DNA of 64,000 bases from the NCBI RefSeq assembly GCF_001427225.1, contig NZ_LMFH01000007.1, forward strand, positions 1-64,000, written 5' to 3'. Made by a program: the position numbers and the translations under genes. Positions 50,437 to 58,872 of the stretch are shown here, piece by piece. Below the pieces are notes generated by a model that worked only from the letters and a program-made list of their open reading frames with translations, was not told where the DNA came from and ran no database searches. The first letter of the stretch is position 1; each line of letters opens with the position of its first letter. The stretch is from Lysobacter sp. Root494. Its GTDB lineage: Bacteria; Pseudomonadota; Gammaproteobacteria; Xanthomonadales; Xanthomonadaceae.

Positions 50437-51108
50437 ATGAGCACGATCGATTACGCCAAAGCCCGCGAACTGATGGTCGAACAGCAGATTCGGCCCTGGG
50501 ACGTGTTCGACCCGCGCGTGCTCGCCGTGCTGGCCGAAGTGCCGCGCGAAGACTTCGTGGCTGCCGCGCACCGGCCCTTGGCCTACACCGACATCGCCCT
50601 GCCCCTGGGCCATGGCGAATCGATGATGAAACCGGTCGTCGAGGGTCGCGCCCTGCAGGCACTGGAACTCTCGCCCGGCGACGATGTGCTCGAAATCGGC
50701 ACCGGTAGCGGCTTCCTGTCCGCTTGCCTGGGGCGTCTCGCGCGCGAAGTCGTCAGCCTCGAGCGCCACGCCGACCTGGCCGATGCCGCCCGCGCCCGCC
50801 TGGCCGCGCATGGCGCCGGCAATGTCAACGTGATCGCCACCGATGCGTTCTCGTGGGATGCGTCTTCGCTGGGTAGCGGCCGCCGCTTCGCCGCGATCTG
50901 CGTGACCGGCGCGGTGTCGTCGATCCCGTCGCGCTTTGTCGAATGGCTGCAGCCCAATGGCCGCATGTTTGTCGTGCGCGGCAGTTCGCCGGCGATGGAA
51001 GCGGTGCTGTTGCGCAACCAATCAGGCTCGCCGCGCATCGAATCCCTGTTCGAAACCGACCTACCCTATCTCGCCGGCGCCGCGCCGGTTCCCACGTTCG
51101 AGTTGTAA
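50437..51108 (+). CDS. Protein-L-isoaspartate O-methyltransferase-like protein
   Basis: SAM-dependent methyltransferase of the PIMT family, normally repairing isoaspartyl residues. In the 223 residues, MVEQQIRPWDVFDPRVLAVLAEVPREDFV at the N-terminus and the SAM motif EIGTGSGFLSACLG (86-99) are clear. The substrate motif of classical enzymes, GQTIS, reads GESMM here (residues 60-64), so the canonical serine is missing and activity is uncertain. TAGAAT at 50400-50405 may be the -10 box. The start is fixed by the family N-terminus; no good Shine-Dalgarno sequence. It lies directly upstream of the TolC-type gene. Confidence 0.82.
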   Translation: MSTIDYAKARELMVEQQIRPWDVFDPRVLAVLAEVPREDFVAAAHRPLAYTDIALPLGHGESMMKPVVEGRALQALELSPGDDVLEIGTGSGFLSACLGRLAREVVSLERHADLADAARARLAAHGAGNVNVIATDAFSWDASSLGSGRRFAAICVTGAVSSIPSRFVEWLQPNGRMFVVRGSSPAMEAVLLRNQSGSPRIESLFETDLPYLAGAAPVPTFEL

Positions 51109-51179
51109 CGAGCCGTTTCAAACGAGCCCTTTCACAGAGCCATTTCAAACGCGCCGCTTCAAAACGAGCTTTAAAAAAA
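51109..51179 (+). repeat. Five imperfect 13-15 bp tandem repeats before tolC
   Basis: Units on the pattern CGAGCCGTTTCAAA follow each other at 51109, 51123, 51137, 51150 and 51165, the last degenerating into GAGCTTT and an A-run. They fill the whole gap between the methyltransferase stop and the ribosome binding site of tolC. Confidence 0.8.
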
Positions 51180-51188
51180 GGACCTTGC

Positions 51189-52541
51189 ATGAGCCGTCAT
51201 CCGCTTGTTCTCGCATTAGCTGCCGTCATCGGCGCCTCGGCCCTGCTGCCAGGCGCAGCCCACGCCGAAGACCTGTTGCAGACCTACGAACTGGCGCGCT
51301 CAGGCGACCCGCAGTTCTCCGCCGCGGAATCCGGCCGTCTCGTCACCCGCGAAGGCTCGGTGCAGGCGCGCGCAGCACTGCTGCCGCAGATCACCGGGGA
51401 CGCTTCGATCGACCGGCCGATCGCCGATGGCGAAGAGGAGACCACCTCGCGCAGTGTCGGCGTCAATGCACGCCAGATGGTCTACGACCACAGCAACTTC
51501 ACCCGCCTGCGCAGCGCCAATGCGCTGAGCCAGGCCGCCGACTTCCAGCTCGATTCGGCCAGCGACAACCTGATCACGCGTAGTTCCGCTGCGTACTTCA
51601 ACGTGCTGGTGCAGCTGGAAACGCTCGCCGCCGCCGAAGCCGCGGAGACCGCGCTGAAGAAGCAGTTCGACTTCGCTTCCAAGCGCCTCGATGTCGGCCT
51701 GGCCCCGATCACCGACGTGCACGAAGCCCGCGCCCAGTACGACAGTGCGCGTGCGAGCACGATCCTCGCGCGCAACGCCGTCGAAGACGCCTACCAGGCC
51801 CTGCGCGAACTGACCGGCCAGCCAGTGAGCAACCTCAAGGGCCTGCCCGACGACTTCAAGCCGGCATTGCCGGAGACCGGCGGCGTGGACGAATGGGTCG
51901 CGGCCGCGGTTGAAAACAATCCGGCGCTGAAGGCGAAGGAATTCGAACTCAAGTCAGCCGAAGCCGATGTCGGCACCGCGCGCGCGGGCCATTACCCGAG
52001 CCTGTATCTCAGCGGCACTTACGGCGACACGACCGCATGGGGCCGTGATGCCGCGGGCAGCAGCTTCCGCGGCAGCGACGGCAGCGGCCAGATCGGCCTG
52101 ACCTTGTCGGTGCCGATCTTCTCCGGCGGCGCGACGCAGTCGGGCGTGCGCCAGGCACTGGCACGCCGCGACATCACCAACGACGAACTGGAACAGACCA
52201 AGCGCGCGCTCGACCGCAACACCCGCAACGCGTACCAGACCGTCGTCGCCGGGATCAGCGAAGTCGAAGCACGCCGCCTCGCACTTGTTTCCGCGCGCGC
52301 CGCGTATGACGCCTCGCAGGTCGGCCTGGAAGTCGGCACGCGCACCGTGCTCGACGTGCTGACCAACCAGCGCAACCTGTTCACCGCGCAGCAGGCCTAC
52401 GCACAGGCCAAGTACAACTTCCTGCAGAACCGCCTGTTGCTGGAACAGGCCGCCGGCACGCTCGACATCGACGACGTGCAGGAGATCAACCGCCTGCTGA
52501 CGGTCGATACCGAAGGGAAGCTGCAGACGCCACTGCAGTAA
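51189..52541 (+). CDS. tolC: TolC-family outer-membrane efflux channel
   Basis: A 450-residue outer-membrane exit duct for RND pumps and type I secretion. A signal peptide ends at GAAHA-ED, then two structural repeats of the family: DLLQTYELARSGDPQF with QARAALLPQITG, and AAVENNPALKAKEFELKSAEADVGTARAGHYPSLYLSGTYG. The conserved VGTRTVLDVLTNQRNLFTAQQAY lies near the end. AAGGA precedes the ATG. It may serve the RND pump and adaptor 2 kb to the left, which have no outer-membrane gene of their own. Confidence 0.94.
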   Translation: MSRHPLVLALAAVIGASALLPGAAHAEDLLQTYELARSGDPQFSAAESGRLVTREGSVQARAALLPQITGDASIDRPIADGEEETTSRSVGVNARQMVYDHSNFTRLRSANALSQAADFQLDSASDNLITRSSAAYFNVLVQLETLAAAEAAETALKKQFDFASKRLDVGLAPITDVHEARAQYDSARASTILARNAVEDAYQALRELTGQPVSNLKGLPDDFKPALPETGGVDEWVAAAVENNPALKAKEFELKSAEADVGTARAGHYPSLYLSGTYGDTTAWGRDAAGSSFRGSDGSGQIGLTLSVPIFSGGATQSGVRQALARRDITNDELEQTKRALDRNTRNAYQTVVAGISEVEARRLALVSARAAYDASQVGLEVGTRTVLDVLTNQRNLFTAQQAYAQAKYNFLQNRLLLEQAAGTLDIDDVQEINRLLTVDTEGKLQTPLQ

Positions 52542-52568
52542 ACCGGACGTAGCACTCGTTTGAAGTGC

Positions 52569-52597
52569 AAAGGCGGCCTCGGCCGCCTTTGTTGTTT
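52569..52597 (+). terminator. Intrinsic terminator after tolC
   Basis: Arms AAAGGCGGCC and GGCCGCCTTT with a two-base centre (four-base effective loop), followed by GTTGTTT. Confidence 0.85.
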
Positions 52598-52745
52598 CGG
52601 GCGATCGCTCAACCGGAATTCCGCGCGCGGGCTTCGTTGCACGGTGCTACGCCGCGTCTGCGCGGTGCGGTCTTGCACTTCACCGCTGGCATCGCGCAAC
52701 GCGTCGCTACCGAGAGAACCCGCACCTCAGAGGCTACGCAGCGCT

Positions 52746-53255
52746 TCAATCGCGCTGCGCAGCGAGGAAGCCTTCGACCTCGGCATCCGAACGCAACACC
52801 ACAGCCGTCTGATCGACACGCAACGCTTGCAGGCGTCCGAGAACCGCGGGGCGGCGCCGCACCGGATAGGTCCAGATCCACCGCAGGAAATCCAGCGAGA
52901 GTTTTTCGTTGCAACCGGGCTTCATGTCCGGTCGCGCGCTGCCACGATGGCGCAGGCGCCGCTTCAGCACGCGCCACACGCACTGCAGGCGTGGCATGTC
53001 CATGAAAACGACGGTGTCGCAGGCCATGAGGCGCTGCTCCAGGCTGCCGCCGAAGTTGCCGTCGAGGATCCAGCGCTCGCCGGCGACGAGACGCGCGACT
53101 GTCGCTTTCCATGCTTCCGGTGGCGGTTCGACCCAGCCTGGCTGCCAGTATTCGCGATCGAGATGGATGACCGGCAATCCCGTGCGCTGTCCGAGTCGCG
53201 CCGCAAACGTCGACTTGCCCGCGCCACCCGCCCCGATCACCAATACCCGTTGCAT
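52746..53255 (-). CDS. Small P-loop kinase (adenylate-kinase-like, FlaR-type)
   Basis: A 169-residue nucleotide-binding protein. The Walker A motif GAGGAGKST is at residues 8-16, followed by LPVIHLDREYWQPGW and WILDGNFGG, as in proteins labelled topology modulation protein FlaR or P-loop NTPase. The substrate is unknown. I took the ATG at 53255. A GTG three codons upstream (53264) would overlap the waaA stop as GTGA and is quite possible. It follows waaA on the same strand and is probably co-transcribed. Confidence 0.82.
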   Translation of the reverse strand: MQRVLVIGAGGAGKSTFAARLGQRTGLPVIHLDREYWQPGWVEPPPEAWKATVARLVAGERWILDGNFGGSLEQRLMACDTVVFMDMPRLQCVWRVLKRRLRHRGSARPDMKPGCNEKLSLDFLRWIWTYPVRRRPAVLGRLQALRVDQTAVVLRSDAEVEGFLAAQRD

Positions 53256-53260
53256 GCGTA

Positions 53261-54577
53261 TCACCGCGCGGCGTCGAGCACCGGTTGCAGCAGCGCCATC
53301 GTATGGCCGAGAGCACCGCGTCCGGTTTCGACCAGTGCACGCCCCGCTTCGACCATGCGTTTGCGCGCTTCGTCGTCGCGCAGCAGGTCGGCGAGGTCGC
53401 GTTCGACCGCCTCGGCGTTTGCGCCGATCCGCAATGCGCCGGCGTTTTCGAGCTTGTGCGCGATCTCGGCGAAGTTGTGCAGGTGCGGGCCGGTAACGAT
53501 CGCGGTGCCGGTCGCCGCGGGTTCGAGCAGGTTGTGGCCGCCGATCGCCTGCAGGCTGCCGCCGACAAAGGCGACTTCGGCGCACGCGTAGAAGTTCACC
53601 AGTTCGCCGAGCGTGTCGATCACGAACACGGCTTCCTCGCGCTGCGGCCAGTGCGCGCGCGAGCGCGTCGCCACCTGCCAGCCCGCGGTGCGCGCGAGTT
53701 CGGCGACGGAGCGGAACCGCTCCGGATGGCGCGGCGCCCACAGCAGCAACAGATCGGGAAACTGTCCGCGCAGGCGGCGATGCATCGCGACCACGTCAGC
53801 TTCCTCGCCTTCGTGCGTGCTCGCGGCGATCCACACCTTGCGCCCGGCCATATACCCGCGGCATTCCTGCGCGAAGGCGGCGACGGATTCGGGAATGCTC
53901 ACATCGTATTTGAGGTTGCCGGTTTCCAGCGTCTGCTCTTCGCGCGCGCCGAGGCGAACGAAGCGGCGCGCGTCCGCGTGCGACTGCGCGGCGACACAGC
54001 GCACGGTGCGCAATGCACGACCCACCAGCGGCGCGAGCACCTGGTAGCCGCGCAGCGAGCGCGCCGACAGCCGCGCGTTGAGGATGTAGGCGGGAATGCC
54101 GCGATCGCGGCAGCCGAACAGCAGGTTCGGCCACAGTTCGGTCTCCATGATCAGCGCGGCCACCGGGCGGTAATGCGCGAGGAAACGGCCAACGGCACCG
54201 GGCAGGTCGTACGGAAGGTAGACGTGCTCGACTTCGTCCTTCCACAACGCGCGCACGCGTTCGGAACCGGTCGGCGTGATGGTGGTGACCAGCAGGCGCA
54301 GGTCGGGACGGCCGCGGCGCAGCGCCTGCACCAGTGGAATGGCGGCGTTGACTTCGCCCACCGACACCGCATGCACCCACAGCGTGTGCGGCGGCGGTTT
54401 GCGCGCGCTGTCGCTGTAGATCGCGTAGCGCTCGGCCCAGCGCTGCAGGTAGGCGGGCTGGCGGAAACCGCGCCAGATCAGGTGGTACACCGTGATGGGC
54501 GCAAGCAGGTACAGGACCGCCGAATACAGCACGCGCAGCAGGCGCTCGATGAGGTCAGGCTTCGTCACTGGCGGCAT
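53261..54577 (-). CDS. waaA: 3-deoxy-D-manno-octulosonic acid transferase
   Basis: Adds Kdo to lipid IVA in lipopolysaccharide synthesis at the inner membrane. In the 438 residues an N-terminal membrane anchor (VLYSAVLYLLAPITVYHLIW) precedes WVHAVSVGEVNAAIPLVQALR, the METELWPNLL acceptor-side motif, and the GT-B donor half with FVGGSLQAIGGHNLLEPAATGTAIVTGPH. Start at 54577: no Shine-Dalgarno sequence, and TATCCT lies six bases before it. Divergent from a lipid A acyltransferase gene, which acts on the product. Confidence 0.95.
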   Translation of the reverse strand: MPPVTKPDLIERLLRVLYSAVLYLLAPITVYHLIWRGFRQPAYLQRWAERYAIYSDSARKPPPHTLWVHAVSVGEVNAAIPLVQALRRGRPDLRLLVTTITPTGSERVRALWKDEVEHVYLPYDLPGAVGRFLAHYRPVAALIMETELWPNLLFGCRDRGIPAYILNARLSARSLRGYQVLAPLVGRALRTVRCVAAQSHADARRFVRLGAREEQTLETGNLKYDVSIPESVAAFAQECRGYMAGRKVWIAASTHEGEEADVVAMHRRLRGQFPDLLLLWAPRHPERFRSVAELARTAGWQVATRSRAHWPQREEAVFVIDTLGELVNFYACAEVAFVGGSLQAIGGHNLLEPAATGTAIVTGPHLHNFAEIAHKLENAGALRIGANAEAVERDLADLLRDDEARKRMVEAGRALVETGRGALGHTMALLQPVLDAAR

Positions 54578-54832
54578 CGGGGAAGGATAGCGAAGTTGGC
54601 TCTTGTTCCGGCACCGCGTGAACTCCGGCAGTTTGCGGCGATTCGATAAAAGCTCGTGGTTTGCTTATGTACGCCGCAGGCGCGGCTTGGCTATGACGCG
54701 TTAGACAGGGCATCGCTGGCCGGTCCCTCGCTCCGCTCGGGATGACAGCAAAAAGCGTGGCCTCAGTGTTTCCTCTATGCGGTTCAAACCGCCTCATGCA
54801 GCCGCACCCATGCCGACCGCTAGAATTCCGCC
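54578..54832. promoter_or_regulatory. Divergent region between waaA and the acyltransferase gene
   Basis: TATCCT on the minus strand (54584-54589) lies six bases before the waaA ATG, and TAGAAT on the plus strand (54821-54826) lies six bases before the acyltransferase ATG; neither start has a Shine-Dalgarno sequence. The middle carries a fragment around CTCGCTCCGCTCGGGATGAC (54728-54747) that looks like a dispersed repeat. No gene was seen in it. Confidence 0.5.
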
Positions 54833-55780
54833 ATGTCCGAACCCCAATCGCCCACACGCACCGCCAGCCCCACCGACCCCGGCACGCCCCCGCGCAGCCC
54901 GGAGCACTGGCCGATGTGGCTGGGCTACTTCGCGATGTGCGCCGCCGCGCGCCTGCCCTGGGGTCTGCAGCGCATGCTCGGTCGCCTTGCCGGTTGGCTC
55001 GCGCGGATGCTGATCGCCGAGCGGCGCCGCGCAGCCCGCATCAACATCGCGCTGTGCTTCCCGGAACTGGACGAAGCCGCGCGTGAGAAACTGTTGCGCG
55101 AGCACTTCCGCGACGTCGGTATCGGCCTGTTCGAATTCGCGCGCGCGTGGTGGGGCTCGGTCGAGCCGATGCGGCGCACGGTGCGTATCGAAGGTCTCGA
55201 ACATGTTCGCGCGTTGCAGGAGCAGAAGCGCGGCGTGCTGTTCGTGTCGGGCCACTTCATGACGCTCGAACTGTGTGGGCGACTGATGTGCGACCACATT
55301 CCACTGGCCGGCATGTACCGGCGCCTGCGCAGTCCGGTGCTCGAATGGGCGGTGAAGCGCGGACGCCTGCGCTATGCGTGCGCGATGTACACCAACGAGG
55401 AAATCCGCCCGGCGATGCGGCACCTCAAGCAGGGCGGTTTCCTGTGGTACGCGCCGGACCAGGACATGCGCGGCAAGGACACGGTGTTCGCGCCGTTCTT
55501 CGGCGTGCCGGCCGCGACGATTACGGCGACGCACCAGTTCGCGCGCCTGAGCGGCTGCGCGGTCGTGCCCTTCTTCCACCGCCGGGAAGGCGCGGATTAC
55601 GTGTTGCGCGTCGCGTCGCCGCTCGCGGATTTTCCTTCGAGCGACGCCACCATCGATAGCGCGCGCGTGAATGCAAGCATCGAGGCGATGGTGCGCGAAG
55701 CCCCGAGCCAGTATTTGTGGATCCACCGTCGCTTCAAGCGCCGGCCGGCGGGCATGGTGTCGCCTTACAAGCGGACCTAG
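54833..55780 (+). CDS. lpxL: Lipid A lauroyl/myristoyl acyltransferase (LpxL/HtrB family)
   Basis: Adds a secondary acyl chain to Kdo2-lipid IVA at the inner membrane. The 315-residue protein has a membrane-associating segment near residues 28-60, the catalytic HX4E motif H141-E146 (HFMTLE), and then YRRLRSPVLEWAVKRGR and FLWYAPDQDMRGKDTVFAPFFGVPAATI typical of the family. Acyl-chain choice and position cannot be predicted. TAGAAT six bases before the ATG and lack of a ribosome binding site suggest a leaderless message. Confidence 0.92.
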   Translation: MSEPQSPTRTASPTDPGTPPRSPEHWPMWLGYFAMCAAARLPWGLQRMLGRLAGWLARMLIAERRRAARINIALCFPELDEAAREKLLREHFRDVGIGLFEFARAWWGSVEPMRRTVRIEGLEHVRALQEQKRGVLFVSGHFMTLELCGRLMCDHIPLAGMYRRLRSPVLEWAVKRGRLRYACAMYTNEEIRPAMRHLKQGGFLWYAPDQDMRGKDTVFAPFFGVPAATITATHQFARLSGCAVVPFFHRREGADYVLRVASPLADFPSSDATIDSARVNASIEAMVREAPSQYLWIHRRFKRRPAGMVSPYKRT

Positions 55781-55813
55781 CGACGGCTCGGCGGCGATGC
55801 TCGCGGTGCCCGT

Positions 55814-55882
55814 TTTGTAGCGCCGCGCCTGCGCGATGCGATGCATGCGAAGAGCGGCACTGCGCAAGTGCGGCGCTACAAA
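55814..55882. repeat. Inverted repeat between convergent genes
   Basis: Perfect 13-base arms TTTGTAGCGCCGC (55814-55826) and GCGGCGCTACAAA (55870-55882) with 43 bases between. It fills the gap of two convergent genes and ends at the stop codon of the minus-strand one, so it may act as a transcriptional barrier. The motif TGTAGCGCCGCG plus CGATGCG recurs at 61943-61967. Confidence 0.75.
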
Positions 55883-57205
55883 CTACCGAGCGTCGCGAGA
55901 CAGCAGGCTCCCCGCATACAACGCCGCCAGCAGCAGCATGAGGCCGCCCCAGAACGTCGAATAGAATGCGAGATGGGTGTTGAACGGGAACACCGTCGCA
56001 ACGAGAGCAAGCATCGCAGGACGAGCATCGTCCCGCGCGCGCTCATCGGCGAAGCGCCATGCGCGCCAAGCCAGCGCCACACCTGCCAACCACAACAGCA
56101 CGCCGAAGCCGCCGGTTTCGCTGAGCACTTCCAGCACGATCTGGTGGGCGTGCAGCGCCGGACCTTCGCCCCATGCGGGCGGTTGCCCCGGATCGGGATC
56201 GCACGCCGGGAAGGCATCGCGGAAGCTGCGCGCGCCCACGCCGTTGACCGGATGCTCGCGCGCCATGCACAGCGCCGCGCCCCAGATGCGGCTGCGGCCC
56301 GAAAGCGCGCTGTCGACGCCCGCTTCGTTCGCGGCGAGTGCCTGCGTCGTGCGTTCGATGCGTTCGCGTACCTGCGGCACGGTGAAGGACATCACGGCGA
56401 GTGCAATGGCACCGAAGGCGAACACGCCCAGCAGCTGCTTCCATCCCAGCAGGCGCCAGCCCGAGAGCACCAGCACCAGCGCGAAGGTGATCCACGACGC
56501 CCGCGAGCCCGCTAGCAGCATCACCACGCCAATCGCCGACGCCGCAACGATCCAGCCCAGCGAATGGAACCGGCGTCCGGCGGCGTACAGCGCGAACGGC
56601 GACAGGCTGGCCAGGACTTGGCCGAGCTTGAGATTGCACGGGCCGAGTACGCCACTGAGGCGGTCGGCGGCAGCGATTTCCTGCGCCGAGCACATCGGAT
56701 GGCCACTGATCGCCTGCTTGATCGAATCGATACCGAAGAACAGCGGGCTGGTTCCGGTGAACGCCTGCAGCAGTGCATCGAGCGTCCACACGCCGACGAT
56801 GACGGCCAGGCCGACGAAGGTCGTGCGACGTCCGCGCGGATTCGCCACCGCCGACGCCACCAGCCACAGGAACGGCAGGTAGCGCAGATCCTCCGCGGTC
56901 TGCGCGAAGGAATGCGCCCGGTTCACCGCATCGAATGCGGAAACGAATTCGGGCAGCCAGTACGCGCAGAACAGCACGCTGGTCAGCGCCCAGGCATGGT
57001 TGCTCAGCAACTGTGCGCCGCCACGGAAACGCGACACCATGAGCTTGAAGATCGCCACCAGCGCGCCCAGCACGAGTACGCCCTCGGCGTAGCCGGGCGC
57101 GGGCCACAGCGCGACGTAGGTCAGGATCCACGCGGGCGCCCAGCGCCAGCCGGCGCTCTCGCCAGCGGGCTCATGGGCGTGGCGCTCAGCCACAGAGTTC
57201 GGCAT
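55883..57205 (-). CDS. O-antigen ligase / polymerase-like membrane protein
   Basis: A 440-residue polytopic inner-membrane protein with about eleven hydrophobic helices and a longer periplasmic loop around residues 270-355, the layout of the Wzy_C (O-antigen ligase/polymerase) family. LLAGSRASWITFALVLVL and GRSRIWGAALCMAREHPVNGVGARSFRDAF in that loop are the usual signature; the HAHQIVLEVLSETG motif follows. The start at 57205 is the first ATG giving membrane-like sequence, 20 bases inside the 3' end of the glycosyltransferase gene, so the two are coupled. Whether it ligates O-antigen or polymerises another sugar is open. Confidence 0.83.
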   Translation of the reverse strand: MPNSVAERHAHEPAGESAGWRWAPAWILTYVALWPAPGYAEGVLVLGALVAIFKLMVSRFRGGAQLLSNHAWALTSVLFCAYWLPEFVSAFDAVNRAHSFAQTAEDLRYLPFLWLVASAVANPRGRRTTFVGLAVIVGVWTLDALLQAFTGTSPLFFGIDSIKQAISGHPMCSAQEIAAADRLSGVLGPCNLKLGQVLASLSPFALYAAGRRFHSLGWIVAASAIGVVMLLAGSRASWITFALVLVLSGWRLLGWKQLLGVFAFGAIALAVMSFTVPQVRERIERTTQALAANEAGVDSALSGRSRIWGAALCMAREHPVNGVGARSFRDAFPACDPDPGQPPAWGEGPALHAHQIVLEVLSETGGFGVLLWLAGVALAWRAWRFADERARDDARPAMLALVATVFPFNTHLAFYSTFWGGLMLLLAALYAGSLLSRDAR

Positions 57206-58298
57206 AGACGGCAAGCGTGGACTCCTGCATCGCGCGCAGCGTGTGCGGAATGGTAGCCGGAGGCGAAGGCGGCTGCGCCAGTAGCGTGCGCGCGGCATGC
57301 GCCAGCGCCGCCGCATCGAAGGGCGTCACGGCGCCTGATGGCTGCAGCTGTGCAAGAAGCTCGCCGACACCGCCGTGGGCCCAGCCGAGTACCGGGCGGC
57401 CGACACTCAATGCTTCCACCACGGTGCGGCCAAACGCTTCGGGTTTGCGCGAGAGCTGCAGCACCAGGCTGCTGGCCGCGTAGGCGCGCGCGATCTGATC
57501 GGTGGGTGGCGTGAACGCGATCGCGTCGGCGATGCCGAGCGAGGCGGCCTCGCGTTCGAGTTCGGCGATGTAGGCCTCGCGGCCCGCTTCACGTGCACCG
57601 GGCAACCACAGGGTCGCGGCGATGCCATCACGGTGCAGGTCGGCGAGCAGCTTCAACGCATCGGCGTGGCCCTTCAGGCGCGTCCCGCGTCCGGGGAGCA
57701 GCAGCAGCGGTCCATCCGTGGCCAATGCGGGATGCTGCGAAGCCGCCCATGCGCGTGCATCGCGATCGGGATGCGGGGCGCGCGGGAACATCAAGGGATC
57801 GATGCCGCGCGTAATCACGCGCAGCTTCGTGGCATCGGTATCCGGGTAGTTCTGCAGCACGTAGTCGTGCACGGTCTGCGACACGCAGATCACGCGTTCG
57901 CCGCGGGTCATGACGGCGCTGTAGCGGGAAGGCGAATTCAGTCCGTGCACGGTGGTGAAGAAGCGCGGCTTCGCCGGCGCAGCCATGCCGTGCAATGCGA
58001 ACACCGCCAGCCACGCCGGCAAGCGCGAGCGCGCATGCACGAGGTCGATGCGCTCGCGTGCGAACAACGCACGCAGCGTGCGCGCATGGCGCAGGGTCAA
58101 TAGCGACTTGCGGCCGATGTCGAGGGTGATGTGCTCGGCACCCAGCGCCTGCAGCTTCGGCACCAGTCGGCCGCCGGCGGACACCACCAGCGCGCGGTGG
58201 CCCGCCTGCACCAGCGCTTCGGCGATCTCGAGCGTGGAGCGTTCGACGCCGCCCGATTCGAGCGCGGGCAGCAGCTGGACGACGGTCAGGCGGCGCAT
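57186..58298 (-). CDS. Glycosyltransferase family 4 protein
   Basis: A 370-residue GT-B enzyme acting on the cytoplasmic face. The N-terminal acceptor domain begins TVVQLLPALESGGVERSTLEIAEAL; the donor domain has LLLPGRGTRLKGHADALKLL and the E-x7-E motif in EAFGRTVVEALSVGRPVLGW. Such proteins extend lipopolysaccharide core or exopolysaccharide. It overlaps the O-antigen ligase-like gene, forming a two-gene unit. Donor sugar unknown. Confidence 0.88.
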   Translation of the reverse strand: MRRLTVVQLLPALESGGVERSTLEIAEALVQAGHRALVVSAGGRLVPKLQALGAEHITLDIGRKSLLTLRHARTLRALFARERIDLVHARSRLPAWLAVFALHGMAAPAKPRFFTTVHGLNSPSRYSAVMTRGERVICVSQTVHDYVLQNYPDTDATKLRVITRGIDPLMFPRAPHPDRDARAWAASQHPALATDGPLLLLPGRGTRLKGHADALKLLADLHRDGIAATLWLPGAREAGREAYIAELEREAASLGIADAIAFTPPTDQIARAYAASSLVLQLSRKPEAFGRTVVEALSVGRPVLGWAHGGVGELLAQLQPSGAVTPFDAAALAHAARTLLAQPPSPPATIPHTLRAMQESTLAVYAELCG

Positions 58299-58398
58299 GC
58301 GGAGCGATCGCGTGCGGAATGGCGCCGCGGTTCGCGGTAGCAGTCTGCGATGCGGCGGGCAGGGACGCCCGGTACGCGTCGCGCGGGCACGTCGCGGT

Positions 58399-58608
58399 TT
58401 ACCGCTCGGGCTCGTCGGCGAGGACGAAATGCGCGCCGCAGTATGGGCACTGGCATTCGCGCTCGGCTTCGATCGGCATGTAGACGCGCGGATGCGAATT
58501 CCACAGCGCCATGGACGGCAGCGGGCAGCTCAGCGGCAGGTCGGCGCGGGTGACGACGTAGCGCTTTTCGGCGTTGGCCTGGGTGGGATGGATCGGGGCT
58601 GCGGTCAT
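58399..58608 (-). CDS. Small zinc-finger (zf-CHCC) protein
   Basis: A 69-residue protein with the pattern C28, H39, C54, C57 (LSCPLPSMALWNSHPRVYMPI and CQCPYCGAHFVL), which matches the CHCC zinc-binding family related to the NDUFS6 subunit of mitochondrial complex I. Bacterial members are of unknown function. No Shine-Dalgarno sequence. Position between the glycosyltransferase and pirin genes gives no functional hint. Confidence 0.85.
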   Translation of the reverse strand: MTAAPIHPTQANAEKRYVVTRADLPLSCPLPSMALWNSHPRVYMPIEAERECQCPYCGAHFVLADEPER

Positions 58609-58872
58609 GGCTGCGGCTTCGTGGAGCGTGGGGGCGCATTGTAACGGCGCTCCGTCGCGCCGCCATGATCTTCGACTACGGAGGTGTTCAACGCGCCGCA
58701 GCGCGCGGGTGGCTGCCGGCGCGCTGATTGCGTGAATGGGACGTCGGTGCGCTGTGCTTGCCCGGATAACGACGCGCTACAACGCAGCCGCCCCACCCAG
58801 GTAGCGCAGCGTATCGGGTATGGCCGCGTGGACGTCGGGGCGCTGCGCTTCCCGGCTACGTGATCGCGTTCG

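Noticed and set aside
58740-58856. Direct repeat ACGTCGGNGCGCTGNGCTT at 58741 and 58832
   Set aside because: Only two imperfect copies in a short intergenic stretch; could be chance or repeat debris, with no clear element around it.
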